The position numbers and the translations under genes are program-made. From the NCBI GenBank assembly GCA_047967505.1, contig CM106538.1: a stretch of DNA of 64,000 nt; one strand, written 5' to 3'. Position 1 is the first letter of the stretch. The number at the start of each line of letters is the position of its first letter. Source of the DNA: Dipteris shenzhenensis. Lineage: Eukaryota; Polypodiophyta; Polypodiopsida; Gleicheniales. The notes under the pieces were generated by a model. That model searched no databases and was not told where the DNA came from. It was given only the letters and a program-made list of their open reading frames with translations. Shown here one piece after another: positions 44,218 through 54,700 of the stretch.

Positions 44218-45059
44218 CTGGTAATACCACAAATTGAAAGGGAGAATTTGAAATAAACTCGCTTTTATATCCAACAGTCAGAGAATATTTTCCAGATATG
44301 GTCGGAACAAAAGAAATTGTTTGATATCCAGTTGCCTGTTCCAACCCTTTGACAATCTTTGGAGACATCTCCTTGTCATAAAACCTAATTGTCACTACGA
44401 AATCAACATATGTGAGCCTTGTCACAAGGTTTCCATAAGCGTCCATTAGTGTGATGTTCAAAATTACTGCTGTCCCTGCTTTGAATAAGCTCTCCATCAG
44501 TGCACCTTTGCAAGCAGGAATGGAAATAGATCCTGTTCTCCCAACAGATCAACTGTCAGCGGTACTGATTAACACTCCAAACATGCTAAGAATACTTGTG
44601 CTATAGACGTGGAAAAAAAGGAAAACTATAGCTGCCGATTCCTACATGATATATTTATTGGAAGTTATAGATGCGCACCAACAATGACCTCAAATGAGAA
44701 AGGTGACCCAGGGACATGAAAGGTCTCATTTCCAATAAAGAAGTAAAACCGTCCAGCCTTTTTTGTCATAAACTCACAAATAGTGTACCCGGAGTCTCCT
44801 TCACTATGCATTTGTATTTGTGGAAATAGATCCTTGTTACCAGCTTCATCAAAGATTTTAAAACCAAAAGCAAGTAAAGGTGCTGCCAATAGAGGAGCAT
44901 TAGATTTGTCACATAGCCTTATTCTGAACTTTGCTTGAGTCCCAGCAATGAATATATTAATGTTATCAGCCCAATTTCCTCGGCAGAGAGGTAGATATAA
45001 TGCACCTGAAATTGTTTTGGGATTTATTACAGGAACATCAAGAATTGTGTGACAACTTT
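44218..45059 (-). CDS. GEX2-like: GEX2-like gamete-expressed protein, two filamin-repeat exons
   Basis: Minus strand. Exon 45059-44679 (381 bp) follows acceptor TTTACAG. Exon 44506-44218 (289 bp) follows acceptor GCAAAG and ends at donor CCAG|GTACC. The 172-bp intron (44678-44507) starts GTGCGC, and phases match across it, giving VIVGALMES. The translation holds two filamin-type immunoglobulin repeats: the first has FIAGTQAKFRIRLCDKS, IFDEAGN, GDSGYTICEF, KKAGRFYFFIGN and VPGSPFSFEV. The second has FKAGTAVILNITLMDAYGNL, GYQTISFVPTISGKYSLTVG and ISNSPFQFVV. In plants this pattern is characteristic of GEX2, a sperm-surface protein needed for gamete attachment. No stop or frameshift is visible. 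Start, transmembrane and remaining exons are not in view, so a gene fragment remains possible. Confidence 0.65.
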
Positions 45060-45269
45060 CTGTAAATCAAAGTAAACTTTAAACTACTCTACAATCAAGA
45101 GACATAAGGTTTGGATTAGATTTGAGTGTTAGAAAGAGATGATTAGAGTAATGGTGTACCAAAGTGAAAACATATAGAATAGACTAGGAAGGAAAAAGAA
45201 TTATCCACGGTCAAGAAATGGAGAGAGAATTATCCTATTCATATGAATAGCTGTTATGACAGATTATTA
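45060..45269 (-). other. Intron upstream of the first GEX2-like exon
   Basis: AT-rich, with pyrimidine-rich minus-strand tracts leading to the TTTACAG acceptor. No exon seen. It ends where a LINE-A poly-T begins. Confidence 0.55.
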
Positions 45270-45863
45270 TTTTTTCAATGAAAAGACTTCTATTAAGTAT
45301 GAAAGCTACCTCAAGAGCAAAGCTCATGGAAAATGCATCATGAAACGAATAAGATACAAAAAAATTTCGGGCCAAATAACCTACTCATCAGAGAGATCTA
45401 AAAAAGCACCAAAGTTGAGGCTGAAAGTGCCACCTCAAACTTGTGGTGGACTTCGAGAAAAACGGGGAGCCACTCAACTCCCTAAGGAAAACAGCCTGGG
45501 AATAACCCTATATGGTCACCCAAATAGGCATCACATTGTGTATAATATCTATCCAAATACTAGCCAACATGTGTGAAGGGTGGATCTGGGAGCCATCCAA
45601 AGCCTTTGTATATTTAGACCTCCAAACATGCCATGCTGAAATGCTCGCCACAATCTCCTGCCTGTCATAAAATACCTAAGGTCCCAAAAGAGAGATCCGA
45701 GCCATCAAACCCTAGGTAATAAAGGGAGAAGGAACAAAAGTGCTAATAAATCTAGCAATATTCTTTGAGATAAACCTCACTTGTCTGCAATCTCATAATC
45801 AATGCTGAATGGACTCCTCAACAAAAAGGCAATGATGGCAAGTAGGGGCTGCCCTGAACCTAG
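45270..45863 (-). mobile_element. LINE-A, 5'-truncated minus copy
   Basis: Poly-T, a diverged family tail (AAAAGACTTCTATTAAGTAT on plus), 3' UTR, then the ORF2 C-terminus including the zinc-binding region (plus strand GGCAATGATGGCAAGTAGGG). Clearly older than most copies. Its 5' end abuts an LTR at 45864. Confidence 0.85.
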
Positions 45864-46157
45864 TGAAGGCACATGGTAGGAGGAATGGAATGGAAAAGAA
45901 ATGGAAGAACTAGAAAGCAATGAAAGGAAATGAAAAGTATAAAGCAATGATAACCAAAATACTCACATGATAGAAAAGCTTGATGTAGACCACTCTAATG
46001 TGACACTAGACAAGTACAACACTATATACTGTAACACTAGACTCTAGAAATCCAAAGTGTAAATGGGATAACTCCCAATATGACATGTGGCATGTGTAGG
46101 ACTCACTAGACTATAAAAACACACCTCGAACACTCACTCCAACTTCATGTTCCAACA
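45864..46157 (-). repeat. LTR of the same family as 21868-22196
   Basis: 294 bp, TG...CA ends. Shares GGGATAACTCCCAATATGAC and the ACTATATA region with the solo LTR at 21868 and with 59691-60192. No 5-bp TSD (flanks CCTAG and CCACC), so one side was rearranged, or it marks the edge of a recombination between LINE copies. Confidence 0.8.
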
Positions 46158-48334
46158 CCACCCCATGAAGGAAATGTGAGGGACTACTGGAATGGAACCA
46201 AAAACTGAATATGACAATGATGGAGTCTACTGCTTTGTGCACCCCAGGTAGCTCAGAGACTCAAATGAAGCATGGCTACCTGACCAACACATCGGTCTAG
46301 GGAATGCACTAGCATCCTGGAACTTGGCCAAGCCTGATAAAGAGACCCATCACTGTGGCTGGGAATTTGGAGTCCTCATCTGTGCCTGCACTTTCTCGAT
46401 CGTCCTGACTATGGCAGGAACAGTCTGCGGAAAAGTACATGTCGCCCCTTCGTGGTCAGAAACCAAGGTGACTGGGGCTGGTGCATCTAAAGGCCCCTCC
46501 TGATGTGGAACTGTAGTATCTAGGGCTACTGCAACATCCACCTCTGGAGTCTGGAAGGCATCTGTTTGAACAGGAGCAAGGGTCTCCTCCTGAGGTAAGG
46601 GAGCCGCTCTGATAGCTCTCCATCGTGGTATTGGCTGTGCTGCAGGCATTGGGCGCCCTGCTGCCCCTGGTGATACTAGGGTGCGTGCAGTAGAGCTCCC
46701 TGCTGCTCCAGGTGGTCCTGGAGTGCGTGGTATAGGGCGTTGGGAAGGTGTAGTCGAGGTAGTATGTGAAGGAGCGGCACCCAAAGACCTCTTGGGTCTT
46801 TTTTTCTTCCTTGGGCAGCAGTCTCTAGCAAAATGCCCAAGGGTCCTGCAAATCCTGCACTAGTCTGTCTACTTGAAATCTCGACTCTCTGTCGAAGGAG
46901 AGAGCCGTCTGGACGCTGAAGCATGATGTGGTCATCTGAGATGTTAGGGTTAGAGACAATGACCCTAACACGAGGCACCCAGTCTGCTCTGACTGCCTTT
47001 GTCAAGGAAGCAGGCATGCCAGGAAGGGGGGGGATCTCAGTGACCACTCCGAAAGTGGCTCTGATAGTGGCAAGCAGTCGATGGTAGACTTGAGGAAGAC
47101 CCGAAAATCTAATGAACAGTGATGTGACCTGCCTGTTCTCCTCGACCGGATCAAAGCCCAAGGTGTAGGGCAAAAGAAAGATCCTCCTCCAACCCAAAGC
47201 CAGGGGATTAGCTTTGAGAACAAGGGCTGTGGACTCATGGGAGTCGAAAATCACTTGGAAGAATCCACGTCCTAGAAGTCGAATATCCCTGAGGTGTGGG
47301 GCAAGATCTCCTGGTAACGCCGCCAGCATCCAGTCTCTAGCCTGTGATCTAGAAGGGTGTGACCCAAAGATGCGGGCGAAGAGTGATGTGGAGCCCTCTA
47401 ATTCCACATCTTTCTTGAGCTGCTGCAACTCATCTTCTAAAAAAATGACAGTTCTCGCAGCCGGTGGAAGTGGACCGAGATTGGCTGAATGGGGATCCAT
47501 TCACCAATCGATGTGAAAAGGCCGATTCCAACACTGTTAAAGCTCCATCCGTGAAACTACTGCCCAGGATGCCCTAAAACACGGGCGTAGGAAGGAGGAG
47601 AACAGGAGAGGGTAGGAGAGAGGGGAAGGGAAGGAGAGGATAGACTGAGGGGTTTAGATAGAGATAGGCTAAGGGGGAAGCATAGGGGAGCTAAGTTAGG
47701 AAGGAAGGGGGAGGGGGAGGGGGAGGGTGGGCCGGGGAGAGGAAAAGAGGGGGGGGGGGGGTAGGAAGGAGGGAGGGGGCTGATGGCGGGGAGAGAAAAG
47801 GGGGGCGGCGGAGAGGAAGGGAGGGGGCGGCCGGGGGGGGGGAGTGCTGGAGGGGGGCAGCGGGAGGGGGGGAGAGGGAGAACCAGGGGAAGGGGTGGGG
47901 GAGGGAGGGGGCGGGGGAGGGGGAGGGGAGGGAGGAGGGGGGGGGCTGTCGGGTGAGGGAGAGGGGGGTGGGGAGGGCTATCAGGTGAGGGAGAGGGAGG
48001 GCGGGGGAGGAAAGGGGCGGGGGAGGAGGAGGGGGAGGGGGGGCAGCGGGGGGGGAGAGGGAGGGCGGGGGAGGAGGAGGGGGCAAGGGGGCTGGCGGGT
48101 GGGGGAGAGGGAGGGCAGGGAGGGAGAGGGAGGAGGGGCCGGGTGGGCTGGCAGGGGGGGGGAGAGGGAGGGCGGGGAGGAGGAAGGGGAGAGGGAGGGT
48201 GAGGGATGAAGGAGAGGGGCCTGGCGAAGGGGAGGGAGAGGAGGAACAGCGAGGGGAGGGAGAGGGGGGGCAGCGAGGGTGAGGGAGAGGGAGAGGGGGC
48301 TGGCTGAGAGAGGGAGAGGGAGGGGGCAGTAGCT
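46158..48334 (-). mobile_element. LINE-A 5' half: ORF1 and 5' UTR, minus
   Basis: Contains the ORF1 tail (46158-46784), ORF1 body (46676-47500) and pyrimidine-rich 5' UTR (47501-48334, here G/A-rich on plus). The right end, with GGGGGCAGTAGCTCACGAGG, is near the element's 5' terminus. ORF2 is absent. This copy preserves the ORF1 N-terminus best. Confidence 0.88.
46676..47500 (-). pseudogene. LINE-A ORF1, well-preserved N-terminal 250 codons
   Basis: ATG at 47500. Conserved FLEDELQQLKKDVELEGS and GSHPSRSQARDWMLAALPGD blocks, then an RRM-like region with LLGRGFFQVIFDSHES, GWRRIFLLPYTLGFDPVEE, FIRFSGLPQVYHRLL and DDHIMLQRPDGS. No stop for 250 codons. The zinc knuckle (near 46840-46880) then reads in a shifted frame. 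The tail continues in 46350-46784 as an Ala/Pro/Thr-rich segment. Expected role: nucleic-acid chaperone coating LINE RNA. Confidence 0.88.
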
Positions 48335-48344
48335 CACGAGGAGA

Positions 48345-49693
48345 GGATTGGAGGGCGTAAGATTGGTCTTCTCAATCTCTACGCTCCCAACAACAGAGGG
48401 GAGCGGATCTCCTTTTGGAAGGAGTTACTCTCTTGGGCCCCCATTGCAAATTCTTGGATCATTGGTGGCGATTTCAACATGGTTGAGTTGCCATTAGACA
48501 AAAAGGGAGGCAGACAGGGTGGAATTCATTCTTTGGAAAGGGTAGCATGGGATGCCTTTCTCTTTTAGTACAGTGGCAGGGACACTTGGTTAGATGATGC
48601 CTTTCATGTTGTGCCACAATCACTCCTGTACTCTTGGTCGAACAGGAGAATACACATGCCCATCCATGCACCTATTGACAGATTTTATGTAGATGATTGG
48701 GCACTTGACAGAGGAGGATCTGTATGCATTTCTACTGGGGTTTCCACCTCAGATAATTTTCCAGTGGGGGTGTTGCAGATTCTGGAGCCTCATTGGAGAG
48801 GACGCTCCGCTAGTGTTAGGATTCCGGATGCTTTTTATGCGGAGGAGAGCCTCACGGATGATATTTTACAAATTTGGGTTTCTCACATACAGGGTGGAGC
48901 TGTCCGCCCATCGCAGGTAGCTGCAGCCTTATCTGGAATTAGTGACTATTATCATACAGTCGCTAATGAGATCCAAGTTCGGAGCTGACCCGTCTTGCCG
49001 TCGTTTCCTTTTTGCTTTGGAGACAATACAGCATTGCCTTTGGGATTGCAGATAGGCAAGAATCATATGGAAAGGGATTGCAAGACTTTTCAGCACTTTT
49101 GTTCGCCTACCTTTCTATATGACCTGGGGATCAGTGGCTTGGATCACTCTTTCAGGGCCCCAGGTCTTCTTTGAGAGACTTGACTCCTCTTGGGCTCTTC
49201 ACATCCGATGACACCTTGTGGAGTCGTGCTCTCTAGAGGATGTTCCGGCCTCTATCTTCAGGGCTGCTCATTCATCGGTTGACTCTCCATGGGAGGTCTT
49301 AGCTAGCATTGCAGCATGGCACATTTGGAGAGCCAGGTGCACTGAGGCTTTGGAGGGTTCTCAGGTTCACCCTTCTCAAATCTTGGCCAGTACTTGGACA
49401 AATACGGTACACACTTTGATGGCCGTTTGGGCGACCATGCAGGGTACATCTCGAGCAGCCTCCTCTAGGAGCGTTACTTTTCTCAGAGATTGGAGAGACT
49501 CTCCCTTCTTTGCTGAGATTTCTACAGGGTTGAGTTGGCATTTTCAGCCTCAGCCTTGGTTGCTTTCTACCTCATTCCTCTGAGGTGTTTTTATTACATG
49601 CCTAGCATGTTGTATCATCGCACAGAGCTTGCTCTTGCGAGTTTCTTTCTTACTTAATAGAAGTCTCTTTTTTGCGAAAAAAAAAATAAAAAA
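48345..49693 (+). mobile_element. LINE-A plus copy, RT deleted
   Basis: Begins in the endonuclease (HKIGLLNLYAPN-like, frame-shifted), keeps GGDFNM and the SWSNRRIHMPIHA block to 48967. It then joins directly to the ORF2 C-terminal zinc-binding region (ADPSC, QHCLWDC-like), skipping RT. Ends with 3' UTR, family tail and poly-A at about 49693. The junction has short homology GAGATCCA. Its 5' edge faces, head to head, the 5' end of the 46158-48334 copy. Confidence 0.88.
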
Positions 49694-49810
49694 TTAAGTG
49701 TTCCAATTCTAGAATTTGTTTGGTTCTCAGCCAATGCTTTGAACTCCTTAAACCAATTGAACACTTCATATTTGCTTTTCCTGAGAAAGACCCAAGTGAA
49801 TCTAGAATTA
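49694..49810. other. Unassigned spacer
   Basis: About 115 bp between two LINE-A copies; no feature. Confidence 0.4.
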
Positions 49811-50451
49811 TTTTATTTTTTTCCCAAAAAGATTACTTCACTAAGTATGAATGAAAACTGCAAGAGCAAGTTCTAATGCGGGAGTACATCATGCAATGCA
49901 TGAGAAAAAAAAACCAGCTCAAAAAGAGCTAACAAAAAACCAAGGTGGAGGCTGAAAATGCCACCTCAACCGTGAAGGAGACTCCGAGAAGAAAGGAGAT
50001 CCTCTCCAAACTCTGAAAAAGGTATCTCTCCTGGCTGTAGCATCTCTAGAGGATCCTTGCATGCTCTCCCAAATGGCCATCAATGTGTGTATAGTAGCAG
50101 TCCATATATTGGCCATAGATTGGGAAGGGTGGACCTGGGAACCCTCCATCGCCTCCGTACATCTAGCTCTCCATATATGCCAAGCTCCAATGCTAGCCAG
50201 AATCTCCCAAGATGTTCCTATTGAGGCATAAGCAGCTCTGAAAGGAGTGAAGAGAACATCCTGGAGAGAACATGACTCCACAAAGTGTCATCATATAATG
50301 AAGGCTGAGTATGAGTCATGTCCCTCGAAAAACACCTGAGGGCTAGTAAGAGATAACCATGCCACTAATCCCCAAGTCATGAAGAAGGGTGCTCTATGAA
50401 ATATGCTAAAAATCCTAGCAACACCCTTCAAGATCGTCCTCGCCTATCTGG
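49811..50451 (-). mobile_element. LINE-A, 5'-truncated minus copy
   Basis: Poly-T, tail, 3' UTR and the ORF2 C-terminus (49919-50281 open for 120 codons with GTSWEILASIGAWHIWRARC), ending at about 50451 in the zinc-binding region. TSD not resolved. Confidence 0.88.
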
Positions 50452-50964
50452 AGGATTACCAAAAGACAAGTGACAAAAACCGAGCGAGCCAAAAAAAGCG
50501 AGTAATAAAAAACAACAAAAGATTTATAAATCCCCCATTTCAGTAGCAAAAAATAATAACTTATTCAAAAGTCCATATGTTTCCTCAATGCCAGAAGGTT
50601 AAATAAAATATGCATATAACTTTCTGAGCCACTAACACTAATTTCACATCATCCATGAGATAGTTTGTATGTTCAATTTCCAATTCATTGTTTGTATTAA
50701 AGCCAAACCCTACAGTAACTGCAATCAAGTTCTCTCTTTCCACTAGAGTAATTGAGATCATCAATGCAACCTTCCACACAGGTGGGGTGTTTCCAAGGAC
50801 TCCTTGCATGGATTAGTCTAGATTCCATGCATATGTAAATGCTTAGCTTTTTTAACTCTGTTCACTCTTGGAATGAAACCCATGTTTCTTTGTTACCGGA
50901 AAAATATTCTTCCCTAATGATTTATTCTTACCTCCCACTAATCTAACCAATGCAACAAATTAAC
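50452..50964 (-). other. AT-rich spacer with one unexplained open stretch
   Basis: 50585-50809 on minus is open for 74 codons (VWKVALMISITLVERENLIA, FGFNTNNELEIEHTNYLM) with a protein-like composition. It belongs to none of the elements here. It could be a host exon or a remnant; no convincing acceptor/donor pair was found. Confidence 0.25.
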
Positions 50965-51395
50965 CACAAATTCATATTTTGGTGCATTAAATTTTACTAG
51001 ATGGTGCACAAAGACATGATAATCATCTAAAGTATGCCTTGCCATTTGATTTGATATGTAACACGACCCTATTTGGACTTGTAAATCAAAAGATATAAGG
51101 ATGTGAAAATGTCATCTTTTGGGCCAAAACAAGGAGCGCGTTAATGCACTCCCTATTTTGGCCCAAAAGAGGACATTTTCACATCCTTGTATTTTTACAA
51201 GATGTCAACATATGATTTTTTTGGCCCAAAATATGAGTTTTTAACATCCTTACATCTTTTTATTATCAAATATAAATGGCATAATGTTACATATCAAATC
51301 AAATGACAAGGCATGATTTAGATCAATATCATGCCTTTTTGCACCATCTAAAAAAATTGTGTGCATCAGAATATGAATTTTGTGAAATTCTGTCC
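50965..51395. repeat. Long inverted repeat (foldback/MITE-like)
   Basis: The inner stem 51097-51135 pairs with 51149-51188 at about 37 of 40 positions around a 13-base loop. Outer arms continue the pairing: GCCTTGCCATTTGATTTGAT near 51040 with its complement near 51295-51320, and AATTCATATT near 50972 with its complement near 51375. The right arm carries an extra tandem unit containing TTTGGCCCAAAA. No coding capacity and no clear TSD. Confidence 0.75.
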
Positions 51396-51629
51396 AATTT
51401 TTTGCACCAAGTTTAAAGCAAGGTTTCCCATAATGGGGAGCGAGAAGACACTGTCTATTTTGGCCAAAAAAAACCAAAATTTAAAATCCTCTACCTTTCA
51501 ATTGCACTCTGGGGATCACTCTTCATAAACCCATAAAGCATGTGCAAGCAAGCATATATTAAAAAATACCCCTATTCTTGCAATTTACATTTTGTCATGT
51601 GAATGCTTGAACCCATGTATGTGTTTACA
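51396..51629. other. AT-rich spacer
   Basis: Contains one more TTTTGGCC word related to the inverted repeat. No gene. Confidence 0.4.
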
Positions 51630-51739
51630 TTTTTTTTTTTTTTCCATGAAAAAGACTTCTATTAAGTAAGAACAAAAACCCGCGAGAGCAAGCTCAAAGC
51701 GGAATACATCATGAAATCATGAGGATAATAAAAAACCCC

Positions 51740-54700
51740 TCAGAGTGAGGTGGAAAGAAACCAAGGCTGAGGCTGAAAGTGCCATCTCAACCCTGTAGTA
51801 GATTCAGAGAAGAAAGGAGAATCCTTCCATTCCCTGAAGAAAGAAGCCCTCCTAGCTGAGGCTGCACGGGAGTCCCCCTGCATACCCGTCCATACGGCCA
51901 TCAGAGTGTGTACGATGTCTGTCCAGATACTAGCCAATGTGTGCGAGGGATGAATCTGAGTACCCTCCATAGCCTCTGTGCATCTGGCTCTCCAGATATG
52001 CCAGGCTGCTATGCTCGCTATAATCTCCCAAGAAGTATCCACAGAGGCATGTACAGCTGTAAAAGGACGGTGTGGAACCACATCCAACAAGCAGAACTCA
52101 ACCCGATGACGTCGAACCGAAATGGCCCGAGAGGAGTCAAGTCCCTCATAGAAAACCTGAGGTCCTGTAAGAGAAAGCCAAGCCACCGAGCCCCAAGTCA
52201 TAAAAAGTGGGGAATGGGCAAAGTGACTGAAGATCCTGGCTATCCCCATCCAAATCAATCTCGCCTATCTGCAATCCCATAAGCAATGCTGAATAGACTC
52301 CGAAGCAAAAAGGCAACGAGGGCAAGTAGGGTCGGCTCCGAATCTGGACCTCCAAAGGTTCACTGCAATCCCTCCATGAATAGAAAGCCAAAAGAAGATA
52401 GTGATCTTTCTATTCCTGTGGGATTTCCAGAGCCTCCTCCAGAAGTACCTCTGCTGATCCGCAGTAATACCAAAAGTCTCCCAATGAGGAACTCTAGAGG
52501 GTCTCCAGCCTCTACTACTGAGCTGAAATCTCTTGGCATTACTGACCGTGTAACGAAAGAAGGGGATGGTCTTCTCTCGATGCCCCGCATCAATCCACTC
52601 CCACTCTCCGGGGTCCCACTGTAAATACCTGATGGGAACTCCTCCATAGAGCCAGAGTCTCCAAGACCCGATGGAGAGTAACTGGGGGTCAGGGTCTAAG
52701 AACCACTCTGAATCTGATCCCTGCATCAAAAGGCCTACGACCCTGATAGGCTGAAAAGCAGACTCAAGCAAGATATCATCTGTAGATCTGAGCAATCTAC
52801 CACCATCCTGGACACTAAAAACCAAAGCATCCTCCTGTGCATCTCGGAAGGCTAAGACCTGAAGTGGAACCCCGCCTCTCGAGAAAGTACCTGCCCAAGT
52901 GGAGGAAGTGAGAGGCATATCATCTGTGTCTATCCAAGTCTCTGGAAGGGCTGTCTCAATCTGCAAGATCCTCCCTGCACTCCCTCTGAGATGTCCTGTC
53001 AACCTTGACTTGGTTTCCTCTGGAAGCCTACGGAAAGCTTTCCAAGATCCCAAAGAAGAAGCAGGTCCCCTCTCCCACCTGGCCCACTGCATGTAGAGTG
53101 AGGCACCCAGTGGTCTGCCACGATCATCTAAAATACTATCGTTCCACATGATGGGCTGCCTATCAATCTCTTCCCGGGAGGAAGGAGGAATCCTCCGAAG
53201 AGAGCTTCTGAAACTAGCCCAAGCTTTCAGAATGGCAACCATGAGAGGGGATGAAGGTGATCTGAGGTGTGCTGTGGTGAAGATCCATCTAACACTGCTC
53301 ATCCAGTCTCCTCCTGAGGAAGGTGTGCACCTCTGTATGCTGCTGATAAGAAAGTCCTTCCACGGTTCCTATCCTCGCATAAGTCCTCGCACCACTATCT
53401 TGCAAAGTAAAGCTCTGCACTGTAAATCTGGATCAATAATATTGAGACCCCCATCCTGTGTAGGGAGAATGAGGGTCTCCCAAGCCACTCTGGCTAAGGC
53501 ATCTGCTGTGCCATCAAGCCCACTCCAGAGAAAGTTCCTGATCGGTCTTCTAAGCTGAATGATGCAGTCCCTAGAACGGCACCAACATGAACAAATAAAC
53601 CAGGCAGTGGCGAGGAGGACCTGGTTGACCACCACAACTCTAGAGGCAAGATCCAGCTTGGCTGAGCTCCAAAAGAGAAGCTTCCTTCTGATGCTCTCCA
53701 ACACGGGAGCAAACTGCTGCATGGTAGAAATACCCAAGCCGACTTGGCAGCCCAAATACCTGATAGGCACACCCCTCTGAACCCAAGTGAACCCTATGTC
53801 AAGCCCCCAAACTGGAGTGTCCTCATCATTGATCCAAAAGCCATTGGATTTATGCCAATTTATCTGCGCCCCTGCCACCAAGCAAAATAAATCGAATGCT
53901 GTCCTGAAAGAAGTCAGTGTCTGTGGAGAGGCATCCAAATAAATCGCTGTGTCATCAGCCAACTCACTGTCAAGCAGCTCCTCCTCTCTTCTGATGGGAA
54001 GTCTCAGCCCAAAGATGTCAGCTTGAGATCTAACATAGATGCTCATAGCTTCGGCCACGAATAAAAAAAGGAAAGGAGCAAGGGGGCATCCCTGACGGAC
54101 TGATCTCAAAATCTGAAATCTCTCACCCCTTACCCCACCAATAAGTACCTGGCTATGGGCTGATCTGTACAAAGAGGAAACACCTCTGATCCAAACATCA
54201 GTGAATCCAAAGCGTAGAAGGGTGCCCTCCAAAAAACTCCAATCTACTCTGTCATAAGCTTTTTCAAAATCCAACAGTAGAATGGCAAGATTCTGGCCAC
54301 TCTGCATGGCCCACTCTGAAGCTTCCCAGAAAGAAAAAATGTTATCAAAAATACTTCTGCCATGCACAAATCCCGTCTGAGTGTCATGAATAAGATCAGG
54401 GAGAAGTGGCTGCAATCGGAGGCTGATACCCTTGGCGAGAATCTTGTAACAAGTCCCCAGAAGTGTGATAGGCCTCCACTGGGACAATAAATTTCTGCTA
54501 CCTCCTTTTGGGATAAGGTGGATGAGGCCCTCTGTAAGCGACTCAGGCATCTCGCCAGAGTCCCAAATGGCCTGCATGGCTGAAGTAATATAGTCTCCAA
54601 TCATATCCCAAAATGCAATGAAAAAATACGGGGTGAGGCCATCTAAACCTGGGCACTTGCCCTTGTGAAGGGCTGAAAGTGCAGTCCTAAACTCTGTGTT

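Noticed and set aside
47844-48337. Gly/Glu/Arg-rich (plus) and Pro/Ser-rich (minus) open stretches
   Set aside because: Same low-complexity LINE 5' UTR in antisense; composition artefact.
51250-51477. Minus-strand 75-codon open stretch
   Set aside because: It overlaps an arm of the inverted repeat and has no independent support.
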